Translations under genes and position numbers: made by a program
In this document: positions 7,641 to 14,018 of the stretch, piece after piece
How the letters are laid out: every line of letters begins with the position of its first letter
How positions within the stretch are numbered: the stretch's first letter is position 1
Notes under the pieces: model-generated
Told to the model about the DNA's origin: nothing
Database searches by the model: none
Seen by the model: only the letters and a program-made list of their open reading frames with translations
Assembly: GCA_023460155.1 (NCBI GenBank)
Contig: JAEWRF010000178.1
Coordinates: forward strand, 1-34,399
DNA from: Bacillota bacterium
GTDB taxonomy: Bacteria; Bacillota; Clostridia; Oscillospirales; Acutalibacteraceae
DNA: 34,399 nt
Reading direction: 5' to 3'

Positions 7641-9129
7641 AAAAGGGTGAAAAAAAGAACTCTAATTTGAATTCGTCCGGTCTGGCGCCTTTTTCCTTGC
7701 TATAAATGACTTTGTCAATTACGGACTTCAGCAGCTCGTTCCGTTCCTGCGGCGTCGCTTTGTCGTAGATCTCCAAAACGTTTGTGATTGCTGCGAATTG
7801 GGCCTCTGGATCCGGCTCCCTTAATTGTTCAAGAAGTCTTTGCTCGGTAATGTCCAGGGATTTTAATCGATCGGTTAATAGCTTTTGTCTGGAAAGATAT
7901 ACCTCAATTGTATAGACTCCTTGCTCCAATAAATCGCGGAGCTTGTCGATTTGATGTTGAATTGTTTGACGCTCGGCGGTGATCCCCTCAATAGCGTCCT
8001 TCCTGCCGTCTGGAAGGACGTCAACGGTCTCGGACCGTATTTCCGATCGAATACTCTTTAATCGGTCTCTGAGGGCCTCTAGGACAGCACTCTCGACGAT
8101 AGGAAGCGAACTGGAGACCATGCAGCCGCGTTTTACGCAACCGAGAAAAGCGCCTCCCTTTCGTACTACTTGCCGCTGCATCGGTGCTCCGCAGTGCGCA
8201 CAGAAAATCAGCCCCGCAAGAGGATTTTCTAATTTGCCGGTATTCGCTGGCGGGTGCGTATGCTTAGCAATGATTTCCTGAGCCCGGGAGAATAGATCTT
8301 CGTCGAGGATTGGTTTGTGAATGCCGTCGACCACGGTCCATTTTTCACGGGGATGGTAGACGTACAGGGTTTTTCGGTTGCCCTTAGCGCCTTTTTTGAT
8401 CTGTGTTTTTTGGTTCCATACGATTTTCCCGACATAAGTGGGATTTTTCAGAATTTTCATAACTGAAATGCGCACAAACCGTTCCGATCGGCGCGGCTTC
8501 GCTCCCAGAGCGTTGACCGTGTCGGCGATACGCTGGCAACCGTAACCGTTGTTCACGTAAAGATCGAACATCATGCGGATAATCTTCGCCTCGTCGTCGA
8601 CAATCTCCAGCGTGGGGCATTTATCAATCCAGATCCTCCGATAGCCGTAGGGGGCGTTTGCAATGTAGCCACCGTCCTCGATCGTGCGCTTGATCCCGCG
8701 CTGCATCCGGCGCTTGATGGCCTTCAGCTCCTGGCGAGCCATAAATGTTTCAAATTCAGAATAGGTCTCGTCAATGTCGTTGTTAAGGTCATAGATCTTC
8801 CGCGGCGTAATGATTTTTGTGCCGGCGGCTTTCAATGTTTCAAGGATAATGCCCTGGTCGCTCATGGCTCCGCGGCCGAGACGATCGATGTCCATGCATA
8901 GGACACCTTCATATTTGCCCTTTTCCACATTTTCCAGCAAGCGCAGCATCTCCGGCCGGGCATAAAGCGACTCGCCGGAAACGACCTCTTCATAGATGTC
9001 ATTCTCATTGACCGCAAGGTTATTCTTAGCCGCAAATTCCAGCAGCGTTTCCCTGTGCCTTTTCAGCGTCTCGTCGACCGTATCGGTCAGTTCCTCTGCG
9101 CGGGATTTCCGAAGGTATATTGCATCCAT
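7633..9129 (-). CDS. Large serine recombinase (phage integrase)
   Basis: This site-specific recombinase inserts and, with a directionality factor, excises the phage. The 498-residue protein has the resolvase catalytic domain (1-145). The nucleophile Ser9 sits in IYLRKSRAE, with VLCMDIDRLGRG at 77-87 and the helix E region after it. A recombinase domain follows (about 160-260, APYGYRR, then ILKNPTYVGKIVWNQK), then a zinc ribbon with Cys310, Cys313, Cys331 and Cys336, a coiled coil (about 375-440) and a C-terminal tail. The start is ATG 9129 because AGGTG lies 7 bases upstream and the catalytic domain begins there. The frame is open further upstream to 9522 without family similarity. It lies at the prophage edge, pointing toward the host junction. 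Confidence 0.95.
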   Translation of the reverse strand: MDAIYLRKSRAEELTDTVDETLKRHRETLLEFAAKNNLAVNENDIYEEVVSGESLYARPEMLRLLENVEKGKYEGVLCMDIDRLGRGAMSDQGIILETLKAAGTKIITPRKIYDLNNDIDETYSEFETFMARQELKAIKRRMQRGIKRTIEDGGYIANAPYGYRRIWIDKCPTLEIVDDEAKIIRMMFDLYVNNGYGCQRIADTVNALGAKPRRSERFVRISVMKILKNPTYVGKIVWNQKTQIKKGAKGNRKTLYVYHPREKWTVVDGIHKPILDEDLFSRAQEIIAKHTHPPANTGKLENPLAGLIFCAHCGAPMQRQVVRKGGAFLGCVKRGCMVSSSLPIVESAVLEALRDRLKSIRSEIRSETVDVLPDGRKDAIEGITAERQTIQHQIDKLRDLLEQGVYTIEVYLSRQKLLTDRLKSLDITEQRLLEQLREPDPEAQFAAITNVLEIYDKATPQERNELLKSVIDKVIYSKEKGARPDEFKLEFFFSPFYL

Positions 9130-9154
9130 TTTTTTCACCTGCCTGCTAAGAGTA

Positions 9155-9180
9155 ATCCCCGCACTGAAAAGCACGGGGAT
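9155..9180 (-). terminator. Hairpin between DUF4236 and recombinase genes
   Basis: A 7-bp perfect stem (9155-9161 with 9174-9180) with a 12-base loop and no T run. It could slow read-through from the DUF4236 gene into the recombinase gene, or fold the recombinase leader. Confidence 0.3.
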
Positions 9181-9185
9181 AAGTA

Positions 9186-9686
9186 TTATGTTCGCGAACT
9201 TAATATGGTCGAAGATGTAGATTGCGGAGAGACGGTGCTCGGTGGGGGAGTTTTCCCTTTGTTTACTGAATAGAAAATAAATGCACCGAGCGATATTGCA
9301 AAGACGAGGGAGCCTATGACAATATATTTTTTGGTGATTTCGCTTTTGGTTGCCAGGCAGTAAATGATATAAATGATGCCGACTATGGCCGTGGGAATCC
9401 ATGCATAAAGGGCAATGAATACGATTATGCATATAATTATTCCATAAAAGAGCAATGACCCGATTGGTCCAAAATGCGGGACGGACTTTGATGAAGACGA
9501 TCCGCCCGACGATGATCTCCATGAGATACCGGTGCCGGGGATCCCGAATGATTTCGTTCTTCCGCTTTTGGAATTGACGGTATAGTGTGCTCCGCGAACT
9601 CCTCCGGTAAGGCCAACGCTTTTTTTATTAATGTTTAGTTTTATACCCTTGCCAAGTTTAATGCTTTTTCGAAACCGCAGAGACAT
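9186..9686 (-). CDS. DUF4236 membrane protein
   Basis: The 166-residue protein opens with the DUF4236 pattern (MSLRFRKSIKLGKGIKLNINK, GLTGGVRGAHYTVNSKSGRT, FGIPGTGISW; residues 1-57). A Ser/Gly linker follows, then three hydrophobic helices at about 76-94, 97-112 and 121-140. DUF4236 occurs in phages, plasmids and other mobile DNA and its role is unknown to me. Its place in the lysogeny module, away from the early and late operons, fits expression in the lysogen, for example to alter the cell surface or exclude other phages; this is inference. Start ATG 9686 follows GAGGGGGAA. Its stop overlaps the palindrome GTTCGCGAAC at 9190-9199. Confidence 0.8.
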   Translation of the reverse strand: MSLRFRKSIKLGKGIKLNINKKSVGLTGGVRGAHYTVNSKSGRTKSFGIPGTGISWRSSSGGSSSSKSVPHFGPIGSLLFYGIIICIIVFIALYAWIPTAIVGIIYIIYCLATKSEITKKYIVIGSLVFAISLGAFIFYSVNKGKTPPPSTVSPQSTSSTILSSRT

Positions 9687-9708
9687 TTACGTTCCCCCTC
9701 AATCTTAA

Positions 9709-9736
9709 TTGACATTGTTCGACAATGGCATATAAT
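9709..9736 (+). promoter_or_regulatory. Consensus promoter with an operator-like palindrome in its spacer
   Basis: TTGACA (9709-9714) and TATAAT (9731-9736) are both perfect and 16 bases apart. ATTGTTCGACAAT (9714-9726), with 5-bp inverted arms, fills most of the spacer, as expected for a repressor site. The promoter points toward the repressor genes, but no plus-strand gene begins directly after it. Confidence 0.75.
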
Positions 9737-9742
9737 AAGAAC

Positions 9743-9811
9743 TGAAGAGTGCGGAAACGCTTTTCACTGTACGGCCGTCCGCTATTCGCAGTAGCGGGCG
9801 GTTAATTTTTT
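9743..9811 (+). ncRNA. Predicted ~70-nt phage small RNA
   Basis: From the consensus promoter the transcript would start near 9743 and stop at the terminator ending 9811. It contains no start codon with a Shine-Dalgarno. It can form a small 5' hairpin (AGTG with CACT around a CG-closed GAAA loop, about 9748-9770) and the terminator stem. I recognise no known RNA family. Possible roles are an antisense or trans-acting regulator of the lysogeny switch. The promoter and terminator are seen directly; the RNA is inference. Confidence 0.5.
9775..9811 (+). terminator. Rho-independent terminator of the small RNA
   Basis: CCGTCCGCTA (9775-9784) pairs with TAGCGGGCGG (9792-9801) over 10 bp with one T-G pair and a 7-base loop. 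TTAA and six T follow (9806-9811). Confidence 0.8.
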
Positions 9812-9878
9812 GGCTGTGTCTGCGCTTAATTTTCGAAAGACCTGCAACCTTAAAAATTTCATTTAATAGAAAAACATA

Positions 9879-9911
9879 TTGCAAAACCTGTTTGATGGGT
9901 GTATCATCAAA
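9879..9911 (+). promoter_or_regulatory. Second plus-strand promoter with operator over the -10 box
   Basis: TTGCAA (9879-9884) and TATCAT (9902-9907) are 17 bases apart. A perfect inverted repeat TTTGATG (9891-9897) / CATCAAA (9905-9911) with a 7-base centre covers the -10 box. Transcription would run into the repressor genes in antisense. Confidence 0.55.
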
Positions 9912-9974
9912 TTATCGCTACAGAACAACCGTTCTTTTTGTCACGGAAATGCGGGCGAATGCGAGGGAGTATTA

Positions 9975-10133
9975 GTGGATGCAGAGTATGAAGCGGATTT
10001 CGAAGCACTATTGAATCAGGCAAGCAGCAGCTCCAAAACGCTGGAAAAGGCATTTATGGTTTCCCTTGATGCTCAACCAGAAAGCGCAGGTAATCCAGAG
10101 CTTGTTTCTTTTTCTCCGTCGGCAGCTTCCTAA
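9975..10133 (+). CDS. Possible 52-residue protein overlapping the repressor 3' end
   Basis: Start GTG 9975 has GGGAG 6 bases upstream and lies about 60 bases after the predicted start of the 9879 promoter. Residues 1-26 (MDAEYEADFEALLNQASSSS and on) look like a normal acidic helical start. The second half, from about 10054, is the complement of the conserved repressor C-terminus, so its codons are shared. I recognise no family. It may be a true small protein, a remnant left by the repressor duplication, or chance. Confidence 0.35.
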   Translation: MDAEYEADFEALLNQASSSSKTLEKAFMVSLDAQPESAGNPELVSFSPSAAS

Positions 10134-10377
10134 AAAGGTCAAGGTTTTCATCGAACAGCCTGTCATGCTCAATGACGGGCTCTTTTTTTTGCTCATTTTC
10201 CAGAAGGTAATCGACTGTCACGCCATAGTGTTTTGCAAATTTTACAAGGGTTTCGTTATCCGGCTGCCGTTTGCCGGTTTCATAAAGCGAAATTGTGCTT
10301 TCGGCAAGGCCAAAAAATTTCCCGAAATCGCGCATGGACATTTTCTGCTGTTTTCTTAATTCTCTCAATCGGATCAT
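10054..10377 (-). CDS. CI-like repressor, XRE family (copy 1)
   Basis: The 107-residue DNA-binding protein has a helix-turn-helix in residues 4-60 (MSMRDFGKFFGLAESTISLYETGKRQPDNETLVKFAKHYGVTVDYLL) and a short C-terminal segment FRKLPTEKKKQALDYLRFLVEHQ. That tail probably mediates dimerisation. There is no LexA-like protease domain, so it lacks the usual RecA-driven self-cleavage. It lies 31 bases downstream of its paralogue (10409-10741) in the same direction, with about two thirds of residues identical and the recognition helix AESTIS shared. It probably helps hold the phage in lysogeny. Its 3' half carries a terminator-like hairpin that would act on antisense transcripts. Confidence 0.9.
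   Translation of the reverse strand: MIRLRELRKQQKMSMRDFGKFFGLAESTISLYETGKRQPDNETLVKFAKHYGVTVDYLLENEQKKEPVIEHDRLFDENLDLFRKLPTEKKKQALDYLRFLVEHQGKP
10157..10190 (+). terminator. Antisense terminator inside repressor copy 1
   Basis: AGCCTGTCA (10157-10165) pairs with TGACGGGCT (10173-10181), 9 bp with one T-G pair and a 7-base loop. One C and eight T follow (10183-10190). It acts only on plus-strand RNA, which here is antisense to the repressor gene. The matching part of repressor copy 2 lacks the hairpin and the T run. Confidence 0.6.
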
Positions 10378-10408
10378 TCGAATACCTCATATAGGAATTA
10401 CTCTGATT

Positions 10409-10741
10409 TCATTGCTTTTCTTGATGCTCAACCAGGAACCGAAGATATTCCAAAGCCTGTTTTTTCTTTTCCGTGGGAAGCTTTCTGAAAAGCTCTAAAT
10501 TTTCATCATACAGCTTGTCGTTTTGGGCGACGAACTCATTCTTCTGCTCTTTTCCAAGAAGATAATCAACAGTCACATGAAAATATTCTGCAAATTTTAC
10601 AAGTGTTTCGTTGTCGGGTTGACGCTTCCCTGTTTCGTATTGGCTGATTGTGCTCTCTGCCAAGCCGAAAGCGTTCCCAAGTTCTTTCATGGTTATCCCT
10701 CTTTGTCGGCGTAGCTCGCGCAATCTATTCATATTAATCAC
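10409..10741 (-). CDS. CI-like repressor, XRE family (copy 2)
   Basis: The 110-residue paralogue of copy 1 has the same layout: helix-turn-helix in residues 6-63 (ITMKELGNAFGLAESTISQYETGKRQPDNETLVKFAEYFHVTVDYLL) and the C-terminal FRKLPTEKKKQALEYLRFLVEHQ. It is the gene nearest the switch region and is therefore probably the primary repressor, with copy 1 co-transcribed after it. Differences concentrate in the first helix and in the linker (residues ~70-85), so the two proteins could differ in operator preference or partner binding. Start ATG 10741; an internal ATG at residue 4 is also possible. Confidence 0.9.
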   Translation of the reverse strand: MINMNRLRELRRQRGITMKELGNAFGLAESTISQYETGKRQPDNETLVKFAEYFHVTVDYLLGKEQKNEFVAQNDKLYDENLELFRKLPTEKKKQALEYLRFLVEHQEKQ

Positions 10742-10750
10742 TCCGAACTC

Positions 10751-10779
10751 ATTATAATCTTCACAATTAGCAAAGTATA
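10751..10779 (-). promoter_or_regulatory. Weak leftward promoter of the repressor pair
   Basis: On the minus strand a perfect TATAAT (10751-10756) lies 10 bases before the copy 2 start. The hexamer 17 bases upstream (TATACT, 10774-10779) is poor, so activation or weak basal firing is likely. Confidence 0.4.
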
Positions 10780-10857
10780 GATAACTTCACAAATAGAACA
10801 GAAACACTTGACAATATGAGAAGTATGCGCTATTATTTATTTGAACTTCACAGAATG
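10759..10857. repeat. Three CTTCACA direct repeats, candidate repressor operators
   Basis: CTTCACAATTAG (10759-10770), CTTCACAAATAG (10785-10796) and CTTCACAGAATG (10846-10857) lie in the 136-base gap between the divergent repressor and Cro-like genes. One is beside the leftward -10 box, one between the two promoters and one after the rightward -10 box. An inverted GAAGT (10819-10823) lies within the rightward promoter. This placement matches phage switch operators. Confidence 0.55.
10808..10836 (+). promoter_or_regulatory. Early rightward promoter
   Basis: TTGACA (10808-10813) and TATTAT (10831-10836) are 17 bases apart, 42 bases before the Cro-like start. It should drive the whole early operon. 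Confidence 0.8.
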
Positions 10858-10877
10858 AATAGAAATGAGGTGGAATT

Positions 10878-11099
10878 GTGCGAGCATATCTAAAAAAATC
10901 AAGGAACAGCCGTAATCTAACCCAGCAGGAAATTGCAAATTCACTTGGCATTTCGTTAAGTTACTATTGCTTGATTGAAAGTGGAGAACGTCAAAAAGAT
11001 ATGAACCTTCTTATGGCAAGTAAGCTGTCAAAGGTACTTAACGTTCCGCTGGAATCAATTGTTCAGGAAGAAGAAAAACTTACTCAGATGAGCGCGTAG
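10878..11099 (+). CDS. Cro-like XRE regulator
   Basis: The 73-residue protein is almost entirely one XRE helix-turn-helix (LKKSRNSRNLTQQEIANSLGISLSYYCLIESGERQKDMNLLMASKLSKVLNVPLESIV). As the first gene behind the early promoter, facing the repressors, it takes the usual place of Cro and probably shuts off repressor synthesis during lytic growth. It starts with GTG 10878, 5 bases after GAGGTGG; an ATG start is not available. Its C-terminal tail is acidic (QEEEKL). Confidence 0.88.
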   Translation: MRAYLKKSRNSRNLTQQEIANSLGISLSYYCLIESGERQKDMNLLMASKLSKVLNVPLESIVQEEEKLTQMSA

Positions 11100-11113
11100 G
11101 GAGGAATTTCAAA

Positions 11114-11404
11114 ATGTTTGGGATAGTTACGGTTGATAAGGTCTTTGGAAAGTCTTGGTTTGCCGGATTCGATCGCGAAGGAAGCCCGACCTACATCACT
11201 GCCTTTGTCGGCAAGTTTTGCAAGGCCTATAAAACAGAAAAGCGCGCCCAGGGTCAGCTTGATCGAATTCTTGCCTTTGACGCAAAATGCGGGATCGATT
11301 GCCGTGATACTTATTCCATTGAAACGATTATTGAAAAAAACGAATCCAACGGGTGTCAATTATTAGGCATAGGCGGGCACGGAATTTGTTCAGCCTCGGA
11401 ATGA
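11114..11404 (+). CDS. Hypothetical early phage protein
   Basis: The 96-residue protein has no recognised domain. It starts at ATG 11114 behind GGGAGGAA, 14 bases after the Cro-like stop, so it belongs to the early operon. It is mixed alpha/beta in character, with basic segments (FCKAYKTEKRAQGQLDRIL) and a C-terminal cysteine/glycine patch. No function can be given. Confidence 0.75.
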   Translation: MFGIVTVDKVFGKSWFAGFDREGSPTYITAFVGKFCKAYKTEKRAQGQLDRILAFDAKCGIDCRDTYSIETIIEKNESNGCQLLGIGGHGICSASE

Positions 11405-11436
11405 TTCTATTATTACATAAAAAGAAGGGAATATCC

Positions 11437-11877
11437 ATGCCGCAGGAAAGCCGAAATATCTATCAAATTGCTCGTGAGAGTGCCGGAATGACGCAGGAAC
11501 GGGCAGCGGAACGAATTGACGTTTCTGTCGAAAGCCTTCGGGCCTACGAATCCGGGCGCAGAATTCCTCCCGGCGACGTGGTGATCCGGATGGTTGATAT
11601 CTACGATGCCCGGTACCTCGCCTATCAGCACCTAAAGGCCGAGGAGGTAGGGCGGCGATTTCTTCCGAAAGTTGAGTTTCGGGACCTGCCCTCCGCGATT
11701 CTTCGGCTCCAAAAGGAAGTCAATGATTTTCTTAAGCGCCGCGATCAGCTGATCGACATCGCGTCGGATGGAATTATCTCTGCCGACGAGAGGCCGGCGT
11801 TCGACGAGATTATGAAAGAGTTGGACGATATCGTTGCCGCTATTATGTCGCTGGAGTGCGTCAAGCCCCACGAATAG
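11437..11877 (+). CDS. XRE-family regulator with C-terminal helical domain
   Basis: The 146-residue protein has an N-terminal helix-turn-helix (residues ~6-58, YQIARESAGMTQERAAERIDVSVESLRAYESGRRIPPGDVVIRMVDIYDARYLAYQHL). A mostly helical C-terminal part (about 75-140, LPSAILRLQKEVNDFLKRRDQLIDIASDGIISADERPAFDEIMKEL) resembles clostridial phage regulators encoded just after cro. Start ATG 11437 has AAGAAGGGA 7 bases upstream; the frame is open further upstream but lacks a better site. It could tune early gene expression. The DNA-binding call is firm; the target is unknown. Confidence 0.85.
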   Translation: MPQESRNIYQIARESAGMTQERAAERIDVSVESLRAYESGRRIPPGDVVIRMVDIYDARYLAYQHLKAEEVGRRFLPKVEFRDLPSAILRLQKEVNDFLKRRDQLIDIASDGIISADERPAFDEIMKELDDIVAAIMSLECVKPHE

Positions 11878-11918
11878 GACAATCGGATCCCAACATAAAA
11901 TCAATCGGAGGCGAGGAT

Positions 11919-12104
11919 ATGCGCGATCGGGGTCAGCCGACAATAGTTATTCATGAGCGCCCCGGGACGCCGGAGGAGGTTGCCGAGAACCGCGAACGGC
12001 TGCGGTGTGTCTGTGAAAAAATCCAAAGCCGGATTGCAGGTCGACCGGTACATGTTGAACTCGTATGGCCCCCGAAGGATGTCTGGATGAAAAGCGGCAG
12101 CTGA
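11919..12104 (+). CDS. Small hypothetical early protein
   Basis: A 61-residue protein (MRDRGQPTIVIHERPGTPEE and on) that ends in VELVWPPKDVWMKSGS. Start ATG 11919 was chosen because GGAGGCGAGG sits just upstream; the frame extends upstream without such a site. One predicted helix (EVAENRERLRCVCEKIQSRI). No known domain. Confidence 0.65.
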   Translation: MRDRGQPTIVIHERPGTPEEVAENRERLRCVCEKIQSRIAGRPVHVELVWPPKDVWMKSGS

Positions 12105-12187
12105 ATACATAAAGGCAGGACGTTTAAACTCGCAAAGGCGGACAAGTTGAAAATTTTAGCGCGGAAGCGCGGAAGAGGGATAAGGTC

Positions 12188-12610
12188 ATGGAGTTTTTAA
12201 ACGATGCTCACCAGGACTTTTTCGAGAAAATGGTTGCGCGAACCAGAACGCAGGATGATCCGTATCGCAAGGCGCTGTTTTATGCGCTGGGGCTTACCCG
12301 CGAGACGCGTGCCAACATTGATGATGTCTATGACTTTGCGGAACACTGCCCGCGTTTCAGTGCGATTCGCAAGGGCTGGCAGACCAGCACCAGCGCAAAG
12401 GTGACGCGCCTGGCCTTTAACCTTTACAACGGCTACAACGGAAACCGGTCTGATGCTCAAAAGTGGTATTCTCCCTATGAGCTTTTCGGGGACGGACTTA
12501 TGGAATACATGTTTGAGGCCGTGCGTCTGCTTTACCCTCATTATTCTGCCGCCGAGACGGAATCGTCAAGACGTTTTGAGCGTGAATTGTTAAAGGAGAC
12601 GGAAAGCTGA
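12188..12610 (+). CDS. DUF6075-like phage protein
   Basis: The 140-residue protein starts with MEFLNDAHQDFFEKMV and has RKALFYALGLTRETRANIDDVYDF in the middle. The segment KVTRLAFNLYNGYNG follows. This order matches small phage/mobile-element proteins filed as DUF6075, from memory and without a search. It is soluble and its function is unknown. Translation is coupled to the next gene, whose ATG overlaps this stop. The 83 bases before it contain a short tandem GCGCGGAA and nothing else evident. Confidence 0.75.
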   Translation: MEFLNDAHQDFFEKMVARTRTQDDPYRKALFYALGLTRETRANIDDVYDFAEHCPRFSAIRKGWQTSTSAKVTRLAFNLYNGYNGNRSDAQKWYSPYELFGDGLMEYMFEAVRLLYPHYSAAETESSRRFERELLKETES

Positions 12611-13089
12611 TGGAAATACCAGAAATCATTAAAGCGCTTAAAAGAAATATGGTTGAAACTGGCAGCTTGATCTGCATCGGTTGCGGGCGGGAACACAATT
12701 GTTCTACTCATGGCTGCGCAATTATGCGAGAAGCTGCCGATGCGCTGGAACTGCTGAATCTCCGCACCGCCCCGGAAAACAAACCTATTAAGGAATTCAA
12801 GGTTGGGAGCATTGGGTATTCGGTGTATCCCAGTAAGGAGGAAGACCCGCCGCTTACGTTGGAACGGCTCAAAAACATGCATGGTGAAGCCGTGTGGATT
12901 AAAGAGATTGGCGAAAACCACGTTGAGTGCTTACAGTTTGATTGTTTTAAGCCGGCCACCTACCACATGGGTGATGATGTACGGTTTAACCAGTTTGGCA
13001 CAAACGTTGGAATTATTTGGTGGGTATGCAAATATGGCAAAACTTGGCTTCCATACGCCAACAAGCCGGAAGGAGGGTCAGTATGCTGA
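12610..13089 (+). CDS. Hypothetical protein with N-terminal Cys/His motif
   Basis: The 159-residue protein has an N-terminal CIGCGREHNCSTHGCAI cluster (residues ~22-38) that could bind zinc. A segment of beta character follows (EFKVGSIGYSVYPSKEEDPP, then LKNMHGEAVWIKEIGENHVECLQFD). I cannot assign it to a named family, although short phage proteins with a C-x2-C and C-x3-GC start followed by a small beta domain are common in clostridial early operons. The ATG overlaps the preceding stop and AAGGAGA lies upstream. The 3' end overlaps the next gene by 7 bases. Confidence 0.75.
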   Translation: MEIPEIIKALKRNMVETGSLICIGCGREHNCSTHGCAIMREAADALELLNLRTAPENKPIKEFKVGSIGYSVYPSKEEDPPLTLERLKNMHGEAVWIKEIGENHVECLQFDCFKPATYHMGDDVRFNQFGTNVGIIWWVCKYGKTWLPYANKPEGGSVC

Positions 13090-13721
13090 GCGATAGCCAA
13101 AAGCTAACGATCAAGGTGGCGATTCGCCGTGCCCGGGAAAACGGTACGGAGACCGAAGAGATCCGGAAGCTTTCCGCCGGCATGAGCATTTCGGAAGAGG
13201 AGATCCGCGCGGAGGTGGTCAAAGTTCTGGGCGCGCCGCAGTCTTCTGCGCCCGCTCCAGCTTCTCAACCGCAGCTGGAAAAGAGCTCAACTCCGCAAAT
13301 AGGGCTGCGTACTGCAAAGATCTGGACGGATCAGGTGATCGCGCAGCTGACCTTACTTCGCAATGAAGGGAAGGGCGCTGCCGAAATCGCCAAAGTTTTA
13401 GGAATGAATAGAACCCAAGTTTCGAACCAATTGTACCGCATGTCGAAAAGCGTAAAATCCGCAAAGACCTCAAATCCCGCTTGCCCGGGAGATGAAGCTG
13501 TTTCCCCGAAGGCCGCTGACGCAGTGGTGAATCTGCGGCCACCGTATGACCCGCAAGCGGAAATAATGAATTATGCGAGGCGGCTCCGTGAGGATTGTGG
13601 AGCCCGGATCCTGCTGATTCAGATTAATCCGGCCGCAGGATGGGCAACGGTTGACTTTGGCATTGACCAAAAGCAATTCATGGTCAGTTTCGCGGAAAAA
13701 AGAGAGGTTCCCCATGAATGA
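13083..13721 (+). CDS. Helix-turn-helix protein of the early operon
   Basis: The 212-residue protein starts at ATG 13083 with AAGGAGGG 7 bases upstream. Residues 1-55 are helical with a possible degenerate helix-turn-helix (ETEEIRKLSAGMSISEEEIRAEVV). A linker rich in Pro, Ser and Ala follows. Residues ~80-120 hold a clearer helix-turn-helix (WTDQVIAQLTLLRNEGKGAAEIAKVLGMNRTQVSNQLYRMS) like the GcrA/resolvase type. The C-terminal ~50 residues are beta-like (ILLIQINPAAGWATVDFGID). It probably binds DNA, but no target is evident. Confidence 0.75.
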   Translation: MLSDSQKLTIKVAIRRARENGTETEEIRKLSAGMSISEEEIRAEVVKVLGAPQSSAPAPASQPQLEKSSTPQIGLRTAKIWTDQVIAQLTLLRNEGKGAAEIAKVLGMNRTQVSNQLYRMSKSVKSAKTSNPACPGDEAVSPKAADAVVNLRPPYDPQAEIMNYARRLREDCGARILLIQINPAAGWATVDFGIDQKQFMVSFAEKREVPHE

Positions 13722-13923
13722 CCTGTGCCGGGGTTGCCGGTGCGTCTCATGCCGGAACCGTGAAACCCACGGGTGCATTTTTTATCCGGATTTACCCTGT
13801 AAGACTTGCATCCGCGGAGCGAGTAAGCAGTCGATCCGCGTAATGGGCTGTAAAGGTGTGGAACCTTTAGAAGTTAAGGGGGTTGAGGCGAAATGCAGTA
13901 CAGAACCTTGCGGTGTTACATGA
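13714..13923 (+). CDS. Small cysteine-rich protein
   Basis: The 69-residue protein holds CRGCRCVSCRNRETHGC and CKTCIRGASK with further cysteines, a likely zinc-binding fold. Start ATG 13714 overlaps the preceding gene by 8 bases behind GAGAGG. The gene contains a 7-bp inverted repeat (TAAAGGT/ACCTTTA, about 13851-13869) that is probably incidental. Function unknown. Confidence 0.65.
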   Translation: MNDLCRGCRCVSCRNRETHGCIFYPDLPCKTCIRGASKQSIRVMGCKGVEPLEVKGVEAKCSTEPCGVT

Positions 13924-14018
13924 TGCTCTGCCGGCATTTAAACGCAACGCCGACATGGTACGGCCTGAAGGTGTTCGACTCCTGTTGGCGGAGGCATTTT
14001 GGGAGGCGAATTGCGTGA
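13893..14018 (+). CDS. Tiny 41-residue protein coupled to its neighbours
   Basis: ATG 13893 follows GGTTGAGGCGAA inside the previous gene. The frame (MQYRTLRCYMMLCRHLNATP, then WYGLKVFDSCWRRHFGRRIA) ends at TGA 14016-14018, which overlaps the GTG start of the next gene in a GTGA junction. The Trp/Arg/Cys-rich composition resembles small clostridial phage proteins. Both overlaps support translation, but the reading is tentative. Confidence 0.45.
   Translation: MQYRTLRCYMMLCRHLNATPTWYGLKVFDSCWRRHFGRRIA

Noticed and set aside
9190..9199. GTTCGCGAAC palindrome at the end of the DUF4236 gene
   Set aside because: Only 10 bp, expected by chance in a window this long, and no promoter next to it.
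9130..9522. Upstream extension of the recombinase frame to give 629 residues
   Set aside because: The extra part lies opposite/inside DUF4236, lacks recombinase similarity, and the catalytic domain begins exactly at ATG 9129 with its own ribosome site.
13851..13869. TAAAGGT/ACCTTTA inverted repeat in the small Cys-rich gene
   Set aside because: Short arms inside coding sequence, no T run and no link to a promoter.
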